A stretch of 64,000 nt of DNA from Pseudo-nitzschia pungens (taxonomy: Eukaryota > Bacillariophyta > Bacillariophyceae > Bacillariales > Bacillariaceae). This document shows positions 1-10,799 of this stretch, piece by piece (position 1 is the stretch's first letter; the number at the start of each line of letters is the position of its first letter). Both the position numbers and the translations under genes were made by a program. Where the stretch lies: NCBI GenBank assembly GCA_037355855.1, contig CM074761.1, positions 5,227,346-5,291,345 on the forward strand, written 5' to 3'. A model generated the notes under the pieces. The model had not been told where the DNA came from. It searched no databases and worked only from the letters and a program-made list of their open reading frames with translations.

Positions 1-140
1 TCATCTGAGGACTAGCGTAGAATCAATTGAGGATAGATCTACTACTAAAACCACCAGTCACTACTATTAGTACTAGTAAAGGGTACTATTAGTAGTTGAT
101 TTGTCTGAAGACTAGTCTAGAATCAACTGAGGATAGATCG
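1..140. repeat. minisatellite family R1, copy 1
   Basis: About one unit of a ~95-105 bp repeat containing CTACTA..ACCACCAGTCACTACTA, then GGG(C/T)(G/A)CTATTAGTAG, then CTAG(C/T)CTAGAATCAACTGAGGATAGATC. The same unit recurs at 1545-1935 and 2090-2385. No gene is visible. Confidence 0.8.
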
Positions 141-625
141 GTGCATTACAAGGTGCATTTAGGAGTGCATTGTACGGTGCATTATTGATACAGGCTTATG
201 TATAAGATTTGAAATCAAAAGTGATTTCAACTAAGTTACCATACCATACCATACCGTTTACATTACTTGTTCATTTTAATGTACGTTGCATTATATGGTA
301 CATTTCACTGTGCATTTTACGTTGAATTATATCATGCATTTATTGTACGGTGCAATATGGTGCATTATTTTGCATTTTGAAGTGCATTGTACGGTGCATT
401 ATTTTGCATTTTGAAATGCATTGTACGGTTCATTATTGATATAGGCTTATGGATAAGATTTGAAATCAAAAGTGATGTCAACTACCGTACCATACCGTAA
501 ACCTTACTTGTTCATTTTAATGTACGTTGCATTATATGGTAAGGCTACTACATACATTTTACTGTGCATTTTAGGTTGAATTATATCGTGCATTTATTGT
601 ACGGTGCAATACGGTGCATTTTGTT
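140..625. repeat. AT-rich GTGCATT repeat family R2, block 1
   Basis: Dense short repeats of GTGCATTGTACGGTGCATT and GTTGAATTATATCGTGCATTT around a ~50-bp module (ATTGATACAGGCTTATG, then AAGATTTGAAATCAAAAGTG). The module recurs at 1936-2045 and 2390-3080. Open frames here are repeat translations, not genes. Confidence 0.8.
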
Positions 626-718
626 ATGCTCGACAAACCTTATTATTGTTCTTGTTGCGTTATGCGTCTAATAATTTTTCAGTTTACTACTGAGTTCTAC
701 GCTAATTTGGACCAGTTG

Positions 719-925
719 TGCGTCTAAAAAAATTTTAGACGCATAACTCTGTAGAATTGTACACACTTTAGTATATGTTTTAGACGCATAAGTTATGCGT
801 CTAAAAATTTTTTAGACGCATAGTTATGCGTCTAATATTAGACGCATAGTTATGCGTCTAAAAAAGGTTTTAGACGCATAGTTATGCGTCTAAAAAAGTT
901 TTTAGACGCATAATTTTAACGTCTA
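719..925. repeat. palindrome cluster of TTAGACGCATA
   Basis: About ten copies of the 11-mer TTAGACGCATA or its complement TATGCGTCTAA, in alternating orientation and separated by A/T runs. Adjacent pairs form perfect hairpins such as TTAGACGCATAGTTATGCGTCTAA split at the centre. Nothing coding. Confidence 0.85.
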
Positions 926-1012
926 ATAACAATTTTAACGGTTGTAGTTACGCGTGGTCCTCAAAAATCGCGCAAAAATAAAACCATCGGATGGCCCAGT
1001 TCAAATCTCCCT

Positions 1013-1145
1013 AGAAGCCTACTATTAAAAACTTTTAATTACCGTTTTTTTTTATTTCCACCTCTTGGACTCTCTCTTCTCCGATTTAAGAGCTACGTTC
1101 TAAAAAGGTCAAGAAAATTTCAAACTTTTTACAACTCCACTAATA
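1013..1145. repeat. dispersed repeat pair, copy 1
   Basis: This ~130-bp segment (GAAGCCTACTATTAAAAAC through TTTTTACAACTCCACTAAT) has a diverged direct copy at 3605-3735. Shared blocks include GACTCTCTCTTCT and AAGAGCTACGTTCTAAAAAG. It may be the remnant of a transposable element; no protein is recognisable. Confidence 0.7.
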
Positions 1146-1545
1146 CAGACGCAACTGTAGAACTGAAAGGGGGATACTAGACAGGATACTAGACAGGATG
1201 CTAGACAGGAATCTTAGCACCCCCATATATTATTAGAGATACAGAGTGCTAAGATAAGGACGCAACTGTAGAACCAAAACGGCGATACTAAACAGGATGC
1301 TAGACAGAATGCTAGGCCCTTCCAGTAGGATTTGTACCAGATCTACATACCCCAACTCTTAGCAGACCTAAATTATAAGATATATTGGATGCTAAGATAC
1401 AGACGGAACTGAAGATCTGAAAAGGCGACACTAAACAGGATGCTAGACAGAATGCTAGGCCCTTCCAGTAGGATTTATACCAGATCTACATACCCCAACT
1501 CTTAACAGCCCTAAATAATAAGATTTATTGGATGCTAAGATAAGG
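1140..1545. repeat. ~140-bp tandem repeat, two to three copies
   Basis: Units carry GGATGCTAGACAGAATGCTAGG, then CCAGTAGGATTTGTACCAGATCTACATACCCCAACTC; two full units lie at about 1260-1400 and 1400-1545, with a partial one before them. Quoted blocks are split because both are conserved between units. No gene. Confidence 0.75.
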
Positions 1546-1935
1546 ACGGATTTACTACTTCAACCACCAGTCACTACTACTACTATTACTAGTAGAGGGC
1601 GCTATTAGTAGATTCATCTGATGACTAGCCTAGAATCAACTGAGGATAGATCAACTACTACAACCACCAGTCACTACTACTAATAGTACTAGAGGGTGCT
1701 ATTAGTAGTTGATTTGTCTATAGAGTAGCCTAGAATTAATTGAGGATAGATCTACTACTTCAACCACCAGTTACTACTACTACTACTAGTATAGGGGGCT
1801 ATTAGTAGTAGATTCATCTGAGGACTAGCCTAGAATCAATTGAGAGATCTACTACTAAAACCACCAGTCACTACTATTAGTATTAGTAAAGGGTACTATT
1901 AGTAGTTGATTTGTCTGAAGACTAGTCTAGAATCA
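1545..1935. repeat. minisatellite family R1, tandem block
   Basis: Roughly four consecutive units of the ~95-bp R1 repeat, each with ACCACCAGT(C/T)ACTACTACT and CCTAGAAT(C/T)AA(C/T)TGAGGATAGA. Units differ by small indels in the CTA triplet tracts. Confidence 0.8.
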
Positions 1936-2089
1936 ACTCAGTGCATTACAAGGTGCGTTTAGAAGTGCATTGTACGGTGCATTATTGATACAGGCTTATG
2001 TATAAGATTTGAAATCAAAAGTGATTTCAAGTACGGTAAAACTTAGTTCATACTTTGTATTGGTGGTATTTGTAGTAGTTGATTTGGCT

Positions 2090-2385
2090 GCAACCTAGTA
2101 GCCTAGAATCAACTGATGATAAATCTACTACTTCAACCACCAGTCACTCCTACTACTACTACTCTAGTAGTAGTAGTACTAGTACTAGTAGAGGGTGCTA
2201 TTAGTAGATTCATCTGAGGACTAGCCTAGAATCAACCAGCACCAGTTACTACTACTACCAGTAGATGGTGGAATTACTAATAAAGGGTGGTATTAGTTCT
2301 AGTTGATTTGTCTGGTGAAGACTAGTAGTAGCCTAGAATCAATTGAGGATAGATCTACCACTATAACCACAAGTTACTACTACTA
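2090..2385. repeat. minisatellite family R1, tandem block
   Basis: Two to three further R1 units with expanded CTA/TAG triplet tracts near 2150-2195. Same core words as at 1545-1935. Confidence 0.75.
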
Positions 2386-2389
2386 GAAT

Positions 2390-3410
2390 ATGTGATATGC
2401 AGAATCAGTTCATTGTACCGTTCATTGTTTTATGGTGCATTGTACAGTGCATTATAATATGGTAACCTTACATTATTTTAATGTGCATTTTAGGTTGAAT
2501 TATATCGTGCATTTTTGTTGTGCATTATATCGTGCATTTATTGTACGGTGCAATATGGTGCATTTTGAAGTGCATTGTTTGCATTATTTTGCATTTTGAA
2601 GTGCATTGTACGGTTCATTATTGATACAGGCTTATGTATAAGATTTGAAATCAAAAGTGATTTCAACTACCGTAACTTACCATACCATACCGTATATGTT
2701 GCATTATATGGTACATTTTACTGTGCATTTTACGTTGAATTATATCGTGCCGCCCCTACTAAACGATAAGATTTGAAATCAAAAGCGATTTCAACTACTG
2801 TACCGTACGAGTGTACCATAAGGTTACCGTAAACCTTACTTGTTCATTTTAATGTATGTTGCATTATATGGCACATTTTGCATTTATTGTACGGTGCAAT
2901 ATGGTCCATTTTGAAGTGCATTGTACGGTGCATTATTTTGCATTTTGAAGTGCATTGTACGGTGCATTATTGATACAGGCTTATGTATAAGATTTGAAAT
3001 CAAAAGTGATTTCAACTAACATAACCTTACCATACGGTACCATATCGTACCGTAAACCTTACCGGTACTTGTTCATTTTAATGTACGTTGCAAGCATTTT
3101 ACGTTGAATTATATCGTGCATTTATTGTACGGTGCAATACGGTGCTTTTTGAAGTGCATTGTACGGTGCATTTTGTTGCAAGCATTTTACGTTGAATTAT
3201 ATCGTGCATTTATTGTACGGTGCAATACGGTGCTTTTTGAAGTGCATTGTACGGTGCATTTTGAGCAATATTTCAGTGTACGTTGCAAGCATTTTACGTT
3301 GAATTATATCGTGCATTTATTGTACGGTGCAATACGGTGCTTTTTGAAGTGCATTGTACGGTGCATTTTGTTGCAAGCATTTTACGTTGAATTAAATAAG
3401 GTCATCAAAC
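2390..3410. repeat. R2 repeat block with ~88-bp tandem
   Basis: R2 repeats as at 140-625. From about 3083 to 3395 a unit starting GCAAGCATTTTACGTTGAATT is repeated four times, with spacings of about 88, 108 and 88 bp. The long open frame across 3104-3424 is a translation of this repeat, so it is not called as a gene. Confidence 0.8.
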
Positions 3411-3424
3411 TAAAATACTGGTAA

Positions 3425-4224
3425 TAATAAACTTTAACGTCTTTATTTCAAACAAAATACACTCATCGTATATGAGTGCAACTCAAATACCTGTAAAAAC
3501 GTTATCTAACGTCAATGTTTCCAATTGTAATAGCCTTTTTAATTTTTATCATCTTTCAGTAGGATTAAAAACCATACATCATTTTTAGACGTTCAGCTCT
3601 GTTGAAGCCTACCACTAAAAACTTTTTTATACCATTTTTGAACCATTTTCCATCTCTGGACTCTCTCTTCTACCGAAGTAAGAGCTACGTTCTAAAAAGA
3701 CGAGAAAATTTGAAGCTTTTTACAACTCCACTAATTTGGATTTCGGTTCGGAAGTCGAACGACTTCCGCATCGTCGAGGGGTCTCGGCGAGCTGCCTAAA
3801 AAGAAACACAGTACGAACAGTATCACACCTCATTTTTTAAAAAAAGAATACAGAACCTGCCGCAGAAGAGAATGAAGTAATCTGAATTACCGTAATTACG
3901 GTAGTTTACTGTAACAGTAAATTTACTACGTTCTTCATTTACTGTACTTCGTACAATGTAGACTTAAGGTTAACCTTACTGTAACATCTTACGCTACGAT
4001 TACGGGACCTTGTACTCAAAGTTCTCGTAACAGTTTGAACGGAAAAGTCCTTCGGTAATTACTTGTACCGTACATACAAAGGTCGCTAGTACTCAATACG
4101 TAAGTTACGGTAATTAAGATACCGAGAAGAAGCTGGGAACATAAGTTAAGCTTACCCAATACCATGTACTGGAACATGGTTGATTTTTGTTTTTTGATAA
4201 ATTTCAAAAATTCCCAGTCCTCCC
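3425..4224. other. gene-free AT-rich spacer
   Basis: Holds the second copy of the ~130-bp dispersed repeat (3605-3735) and AT-rich DNA with GTAAGGTTAACCTTAC-like words near 3960-3985. No credible coding region. Confidence 0.6.
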
Positions 4225-4475
4225 CACACTGAATCAGTGTCAAAGTGACACCCGGTGTCACTTTGACACTTGACACTCGCCGATACTTTTGGGGGTCAAA
4301 CTGACACTGGGTGTCATTTTGACACCGAGTGTCATTTTGACACTCACAAGAGCAGTAGAAAAATACGTAGAGTGTCAAAGTGACACCCGGTATCAAAGTG
4401 ACACCCGGTGTCAAAGTGACACTTGACACTCGCTGATACTTTTGGGTGTCAAAGTGACACCCAGCGCTGAGTGGT
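4225..4475. repeat. inverted-repeat minisatellite of GTGTCAAAGTGACACC
   Basis: About ten copies of the near-palindrome (G)GTGTCA(A/C)(A/T)(T/G)TGACAC(C) in both orientations. A longer module, CACTTGACACTCGC(C/T)GATAC followed by TTTTGGG, occurs twice (about 4265 and 4420). Many alternative hairpins can form. Open frames here only translate the repeat. Confidence 0.8.
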
Positions 4476-4899
4476 GCACGGGGGGCTGGAAAAATTTAAA
4501 TTCTTAGAAAAAAATTAAATCAACCATGTTCCTGGTGTAACATACAAGACATACTAGTACGAAGTATTTCAGTATTCACTCCGTGGCTTTGGCCGTCCAA
4601 AATCGTCCATGAGTATGTACGTACCAGGTAAATTACCTCGTACGTATGAGCGCCACTGCCCCAAAACGGTACAAGGGTACCGGTAATATCACACTTTTTT
4701 TGGGTAACCTCACACTTTTTCCTTACACTTTTCAACCACTTACAGAACTTTCCAAACATATGAACATACCTACGTCAGAACGTTCTTCTTCTTAATTAAG
4801 CACTAACTTTACTTAATTAATTTCACACTTAATTAACTTGCAACCGGTACTAATTGTACGCCAAACAATTTTTGCACCTCCACGGTCAACATACAGTGT
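4476..4899. other. gene-free spacer
   Basis: AT-rich unique DNA with several TTAATTAA words (4795-4845). No gene, RNA or repeat seen. Confidence 0.5.
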
Positions 4900-5125
4900 A
4901 CACTCACACCTCTATCGAATTGCACAAGCTCGCACCTCTATCAACTTGCACCTCTATCGACTTGCACCTCTCTGTAAGTGTTAAAAGAGCAACATACCTC
5001 TATCTCTTGTGTCTGCACCTCTATCGCTCACGTCTTGCACCTCTATCGCGTCAATCTGCACCTTTATCGCGTCAATCTGCACCTCTATCGCGTCGACATG
5101 CCCCTCTATCGATCGCACCTCTCTC
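4900..5125. repeat. CACCTCTATCG minisatellite
   Basis: About twelve copies of the 11-mer CACCTCTATCG, often as 21-bp units TGCACCTCTATCGCGTCAATC. It is read as Leu/Thr/Ser-rich frames that have no other coding support. Confidence 0.8.
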
Positions 5126-5223
5126 TGCAGTCAATTTATTTTCTACTCAGCTCCCGGTACAAATTCTACACAAAATTTGAATTTTTGCATTGGCTCATCT
5201 AATCGCCTGTCTTTCCCCCCCTA

Positions 5224-5430
5224 CGTAAATTCTACAGGGCCAAAAGTAGTACTTCTATTCCATTTGCCCGCAACTCCTGACAGAACTACCACAATTTCCC
5301 CTGTAGAATCACACGTACTGTCTGTTCCCCCATCTCTACGTAAAACTCCCTAAGGCATAATAGTAGTTCTATTCCATTTCCCCACCGTTTGGAACAGAAC
5401 TACCATTATGCTTTACGGAGTCCTACTTAC
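5224..5430. repeat. two adjacent hairpin (MITE-like) elements
   Basis: The left hairpin pairs TACGTAAATTCTACAGGG (5224) with its imperfect complement ending near 5322. The right one pairs ACTCCCTAAGGCATAATAGT (about 5346) with its complement ending near 5430. Both share the inner arm AGTAGTTCTATTCC, so they look like related non-coding elements. Confidence 0.65.
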
Positions 5431-5473
5431 ACAGTTATAGTAGACATTTTAACGTGAACCTCTATCGCAGACC

Positions 5474-5682
5474 AGCTGAGTGCTACAGGGTTAGGGTTGC
5501 TAATGCTACCCTACCATGCTACCATGCTAAGATACTATGCTACCGTCGGGGTCGGGTCATTGGTGTACAATATGTACTATGACCGGACACCTAACCCAAA
5601 CAGTTATTAAGCGAGCTAGCATAGTATCTTAGCATGGCATGGTAGGTTAGCGTTTGCAACCCTAACCCTGTAGCACTCAGCT
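5474..5682. mobile_element. MITE-like inverted-repeat element
   Basis: Arms of about 70 bp start AGCTGAGTGCTACAGGGTTA and end with the complement TAACCCTGTAGCACTCAGCT. The interior is non-coding. A diverged relative may lie at 23980-24170, which shares CTATGCTA and GTGTACAATA..TACTAT blocks. The element family is not identified. Confidence 0.65.
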
Positions 5683-5851
5683 ACACTGTGCTAGTGCGGA
5701 TGCTATACCCGGGGTATGTACACCTGGTATAAATCGTACGCGACTGGTCCGCTTCTCCACTGTCTGTCTGTCCCCCTTCTTCCTGTCCGCTTCCCCACTG
5801 TCTGCCTGTCCCCTATTGGTCCGCATTGGTTTTCTATTTTTACGATAACTA

Positions 5852-5920
5852 AATGTGGCGCCAAACCTTTATCCGTTGGCGCCAAACCTTTATCCGTTGG
5901 CGCCAAACCTTTATCCGTTG
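5852..5920. repeat. 21-bp tandem repeat, three copies
   Basis: Three perfect copies of GGCGCCAAACCTTTATCCGTT in a row. Each contains the palindrome GGCGCC. Confidence 0.9.
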
Positions 5921-7038
5921 TGGACCAACGAAGGGCATCCTGACGGAGGGAACAAATAGGTATAATGAGTGATAAAGAGGAAACGGACAAAAATAGAAGT
6001 CAACAATCCACCTGACTGCCATACCCCGGGTCTACTAGTGTGAAGAAATAAAGAAATGGCGGTACTATGACATACCTCCGTTGGGTCCATGGGTCCATGG
6101 ATATCAGCAGTTGGCTCCATCCATAAAACCACTGAATGTTGACGATAAAGATGGGGAACAATCCGCCTCATAAATTGCCGGTTCATAATAATCAAAAAGC
6201 GACGTAAAGTTGATTCGTGATGCCATGGTGCGAATTGGTGCCTGAGTTGAGAATTGGTGGATTATACGCATCTCGATGGCTAGTGACAAGGACGATTCCA
6301 GGCAGGAAAGGGAGCACAGTGGCCGCTGAAGAAGATATCGGGAATAGTAATGGGGAGAAGCTTGCTATCAATGCCGACACAAAAATTGCTACTACGGTCA
6401 TTGGTAATGTGACGCAATTGTTGAGGTCAAAAAGGTCGGAGAGTAGTAAGGTTTACCGCTGTGAATGACTGAAGGAGCAAGTTCCATTTGGAACTGGAGT
6501 ATTACAAGACACATAAAACTGTGATTGGGAGAATGAAGAATGAGGATGTTATTCCACGACATTCTGTGATGGAGAAGAAGAACTCCTTACGTCATATTGA
6601 TATTTTTCACCATCATACATTTTTTAGTTAAAGTAGGTAATGTTGTATGTTAAAAAAAAAATGTAAATTTACCCTGAAAAAGTGTGAGGATACCCCACGT
6701 CCCCCGAAAACAATTACCTTTGCGTGACACAACTGAGATTACGGTAACAAAACCTGCCCCCCAGATTTTTTTACTAACCAACATTAAGTTACCGGTAACC
6801 TTACGGTAGTTAAAATACCTTAACTTCAGATACTAGTACTAATAACTCTCAATCAAAAATCAATCCCGATCTTTATATCAATCAAATACCTTCATTCTAG
6901 TTGAAACTGTTTTTAAAAGAAGAATATTTGATCTTATTGGGGTTTTGATTGGTCAAAATCTAGATATGACTAATGCAAGGCACATGTAGTAAGGCTTTTT
7001 TCATCCATGATTACTCCTCCTGGCTTCAGGTAAAAATT
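5921..7038. other. gene-free stretch, no convincing gene
   Basis: Short overlapping open frames exist around 5911-6468, and one minus-strand frame (6401-6192) begins with a hydrophobic signal-like stretch. None has a recognisable domain, a clear intron or a downstream continuation, so no gene is called. GGTAACCTTACGG-type words occur at 6790. Confidence 0.5.
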
Positions 7039-7135
7039 GCCAGTGCACCCAACTTTGCCATTCATGCACCAAAGTTTGCCAGCCATACACCCAACTTTGC
7101 CAGTCATGCACCAAAGTTTGTCAGTCATGCACCCT
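7039..7135. repeat. 21-bp repeat CCAGTCATGCACCAAAGTTTG, copy 1
   Basis: About five imperfect units of CCAGTCATGCACC(A/C)AA(A/C)TTTG. The same family occurs in inverted orientation at 19376-19460. Both blocks are preceded by CTAATGCAAGG about 70-100 bp upstream on the + strand. Confidence 0.8.
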
Positions 7136-7189
7136 ACTTCACCTACTACCTTATGGTGAGTGATTCCCGGAATTACATATTTCAAATTG

Positions 7190-7515
7190 TGCATTTAATT
7201 AACGCATTTTATCTTCCACGACCCATTGAATTGTCTGTGCAGCAATGTGTAAGTTACTTGTAACGTGTACGCATTATGATATCAAACAATGCTTTTTTTA
7301 ATTGCGCTTTTCATTAACGCATTCATTAACGCATTTTATCTTCCACGACCCATTGAATTGTCTGTGCAGCAATGTGTAAGTTACTTGTACGTGTACGCAT
7401 TATGATATTATCAAACAATGCTTTTTTTAATTGCGCTTTTCATTAACGCATTCAATAACGCATTTTATCTTCCACGACCCATCGAATAGTCTGTGCAGCA
7501 ATGTGTAACTTACTG
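7190..7515. repeat. ~125-bp tandem repeat, about 2.6 copies
   Basis: ATTTTATCTTCCACGACCCA recurs at 7208, 7332 and 7460, followed each time by GTCTGTGCAGCAATGTGTAA. The units are almost identical, so the duplication is recent. No gene. Confidence 0.85.
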
Positions 7516-8350
7516 TACGGAACAAATATCGGTACGGATCTGGAGTTTTCTACAGTTCTTCCGTAGTGTACCGTACTGTGAATTTTATTACTATTAGTAC
7601 GTAGCCCACTCGTGTTCCCGACAAATACTCAACGCCCCCCGTCTTCCCACAATTCCATCTCCACACACAGTGAAACAAAACAAACAAAGAAAACAACACG
7701 TAAGTCTTTCGAACCAATTGTGTCGTGCAATCTCGATTGATTCTGTCCCAAACCATCGACTTGATTGGAGTCAACTCGACCCGACTCGATTTGGTACATC
7801 CGATGCCGTTCTTTCCTCGGTCGAGACCGTTCGATCCCTCCTTCCGGTTCGTGCTCGATCTCGGAGATCGATTCAATACTGGATTTGGTCCTGTACCGTA
7901 CTCCGATCAGTATTGGCATGACGAAAATAAATGAACTTCGAACGTATGGGACGGAATAGTAGTATCGTACTTCGGTACGAATACATACATCGAGTTCAAT
8001 TCATCATGATTGAGATGGTTCAAGCACGATCCACTCGAATGAATGAACGAATCTCAATCAATCAAAATCTCGAACAAAGTTCTGTATTTCGTACATACCG
8101 TAAGGTTTAATACTACGGTAAACCTTACTACGCACGGATTTCAGTTCAGTTATTTGCTTGCCCGCCGAAGGGGGGTGGCTGGGAACCTTGTTTTGAAGGT
8201 CCAAAATCCATGGATTAAATTATGACGAAAGAACTGCTTATTCCGCAAAATGAGTTTTCAAAAAATACAATCAATCCATTGCTCTAACTAATCTCTGTCT
8301 CCGTTTGACGTTTATGCATTGACAGTAAAGTTTCAATCTTGAAAAGCAAA
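7516..8350. other. spacer upstream of the DUF285 gene
   Basis: Several short open frames overlap on both strands at 7550-7960 without domain or intron support. The ~100 bp before the ATG at 8351 is AT-rich and probably holds the promoter and 5' leader of the next gene (inference). Confidence 0.45.
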
Positions 8351-10180
8351 ATGCGTTTTGGCACTATTCTTGCCATTACAACCCTTGCAGGGTGTGCCAC
8401 TGCAAGCAATGTAAGAGATCAAGGTGATTTTCAAGGAAGAGTGCCTCCCAACCAACCATGGTTGAGCCCTAATGAGCTTGGCAACCACATGACCTTTCCC
8501 AGGAAACACTACACTGACAAGACCAAACTTCTTTGGTATGCATCCAAAACAGCTGAGAAAAACATTCCCCTGACTAATCAAATTGATGAAGTTGCAGAAA
8601 CGAGCCAGAAGAACGTTTTGGAGACAAACTTTGTCAAAAAGGGAATCAAAGAAGCAGGATTACGAGGAACATCTGACGGACATGGACTTCTTGCGCGTAG
8701 CCTTGATGGAACTCCTCTTGAAACCAGTCATTGTGAAGTGTACTGTGCTGAGCGTCCTGTGATTGAAAAATCGGGAGAAGATTTTAGACATGTCATATCA
8801 CTATGCACAGGATTTGTATGTCCTAACTGCTGTCCATATGGGGATCCATATGGGGATGTTCCATTAAACTGCTGGAATGTTTCCAAAGTCACTGATATGG
8901 AAATGGCATTCTCAGGAACGACATTCTTTGGCGCATTGAATTGTTGGGATGTTTCTCGAGTCACTACGATGAGAAGAATGTTTTATGGTGCACATGATTT
9001 CAACCAGCCCCTCAACGAATGGAATGTTTCTCAAGTTGTTGACATGAGTGATATGTTTTTAGCTGCATCTGCCTTCAACCAGCCCCTCAATGAATGGAAT
9101 GTTTCTCAAGTTGTTGACATGAGTTATATGTTTTATCGTGCACAGCACTTCAACCAGCCCCTCAATGAATGGAATGTTTCTCAAGTTGTTGACATGAGTT
9201 ATATGTTTTATGATGCACAGCACTTCAACCAGCCCATAAATGAATGGAACCTTTCCAATGTTCTTAAAATGCAAGGGATGTTTTCTGGTGCATCTGCCTT
9301 CAACCAGCCCCTCAATGAATGGAATGTTTCTCAAGTTGTTGTCATGAGTTATATGTTTTATGATGCATCTGCCTTCAACCAGCCCCTCAATGAATGGGAC
9401 GTTTCCAAAGTTCGCACGATGAAATGGATGTTTTCTGGTGCATCTGCCTTCCACCAGCCCATCAATGAATGGGACGTTTCCAAAGTCCGTGACATGAGTT
9501 ATATGTTTTATGATGCACAGCACTTCAACCAGCCCCTCAATGAATGGAATGTTTCTCAAGTTGTTGACATGAGTTATATGTTTTATGATGCACAGCACTT
9601 CAACCAGCCCCTCAATGAATGGAATGTTTCCAAAGTCCGTGACATGAGTTATATGTTTTATGATGCATATGGCTTCAACCAGCCCATCAACGAGTGGAAC
9701 GTTTCCAAAGTTCGCACGATGAAATGGATGTTTTCTGGTGCATCTGCCTTCAACCAGCCCATCAATGGGTGGAAAGTTTCCAAAGTTCGCACGATGAAAT
9801 GGATGTTTCATAAGGCATCTGCTTTTAACCAGCCCGTCAATGAATGGGACATTTCCAAAGTTTCTACGATGCGAGGTACATTTCGTAAGGCATCTGACTT
9901 CAACCAGCCCATCAATGGGTGGAAAGTTTCCAAAGTTCGCACGATGACAGGGATGTTTGTTGGGGCATCTGACTTCAACCAGCCCATCAATGGGTGGAAA
10001 GTTTCCAAAGTTCGCACGATGAAAGGGATGTTTGTTGGGGCATCTGCTTTCAACCAATGCTTGGCTTCTTGGGAAGCCTTGACTTCCGATAAAAAAGTGA
10101 CAAAGAAAGATATTTTCAAGAAGTCTGGCTGTGAGTTCACCTCACTTTCTGATGGTATCTGGTGCAATAGTGATTGTTGA
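8351..10180 (+). CDS. secreted DUF285 (BspA-type) repeat protein
   Basis: 609 residues from the first ATG; the codons just upstream lack an ATG. Residues 1-20 (MRFGTILAITTLAGCATASN) form a signal peptide, so the protein is probably secreted or on the cell surface. After a ~160-residue N-terminal region with several cysteines come 16 tandem 25-residue repeats of the pattern L/I-N-x-W-x-V-S-x-V-x-x-M-x-x-M-F-x-x-A-x-x-F-N-Q-P, then a half repeat and a Cys-containing tail. This is the DUF285 (BspA-like, leucine-rich-repeat-related) signature, known from bacterial surface proteins and expanded in some protists. Function is unknown; adhesion or binding is only inferred. Repeats are very similar at DNA level, which points to unequal exchange. 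No intron. Confidence 0.9.
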   Translation: MRFGTILAITTLAGCATASNVRDQGDFQGRVPPNQPWLSPNELGNHMTFPRKHYTDKTKLLWYASKTAEKNIPLTNQIDEVAETSQKNVLETNFVKKGIKEAGLRGTSDGHGLLARSLDGTPLETSHCEVYCAERPVIEKSGEDFRHVISLCTGFVCPNCCPYGDPYGDVPLNCWNVSKVTDMEMAFSGTTFFGALNCWDVSRVTTMRRMFYGAHDFNQPLNEWNVSQVVDMSDMFLAASAFNQPLNEWNVSQVVDMSYMFYRAQHFNQPLNEWNVSQVVDMSYMFYDAQHFNQPINEWNLSNVLKMQGMFSGASAFNQPLNEWNVSQVVVMSYMFYDASAFNQPLNEWDVSKVRTMKWMFSGASAFHQPINEWDVSKVRDMSYMFYDAQHFNQPLNEWNVSQVVDMSYMFYDAQHFNQPLNEWNVSKVRDMSYMFYDAYGFNQPINEWNVSKVRTMKWMFSGASAFNQPINGWKVSKVRTMKWMFHKASAFNQPVNEWDISKVSTMRGTFRKASDFNQPINGWKVSKVRTMTGMFVGASDFNQPINGWKVSKVRTMKGMFVGASAFNQCLASWEALTSDKKVTKKDIFKKSGCEFTSLSDGIWCNSDC

Positions 10181-10799
10181 GATACTGGTTTCGTAAATGA
10201 TGGTTCAGTTTGTTAGAATGGTAGAAACGATCGAGATTGAAACAGGGCTGCAAAGAATTCTTGGAACTTTTGCTGCAGGAAGGACAAAGCAACACAAAAC
10301 AGGGTCAATTGGTTAGCCTGAAATATGCAATGCTTATGCAATAATTTCAAGAAGTCTTTTTTAGTCCAATGGTAATATTCCGAAGTGTGCAAACGTGGAG
10401 ACATCAGAACAATGGAACCGAGAAGCTACCAGCAGAGCGTTGGAGGGAAGGATTGGAGCAGATTTTTGCCCCAAGAATTGCGAGGTTTGCCGCGTGGAAG
10501 AAAAGAAGAATTGAAGCATTATTGTACCACCCTTGAAACCACCTGCTGCTCACTGTTGTAGCTGGTTAAATAAGTATACAGTAGATGTAATGTTTGTTTC
10601 TAGGTATTTGAAAAGATATTAGATGTTCCATCAGTATATCAAAGACAACCTTCTTAGCACCGTTACTGAAGCCAGAAGTCAGAAAAAAGAGACGATCACT
10701 AGAAGATAAGTTCGAAGCCTTCTGTACCTTTCAGCTGTATCCACTTGCATTGGTTGCGGGGATTGTATTGGCAAGGTTGATGTTCCAGGCCTTTCGGGA
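10181..10799. other. 3' spacer of the DUF285 gene
   Basis: Unique AT-rich sequence. No gene, RNA or repeat recognised before the array starting at about 10800. Confidence 0.5.

Noticed and set aside
3104..3424. 106-residue open frame
   Set aside because: Pure translation of the ~88-bp tandem repeat; no start context or domain.
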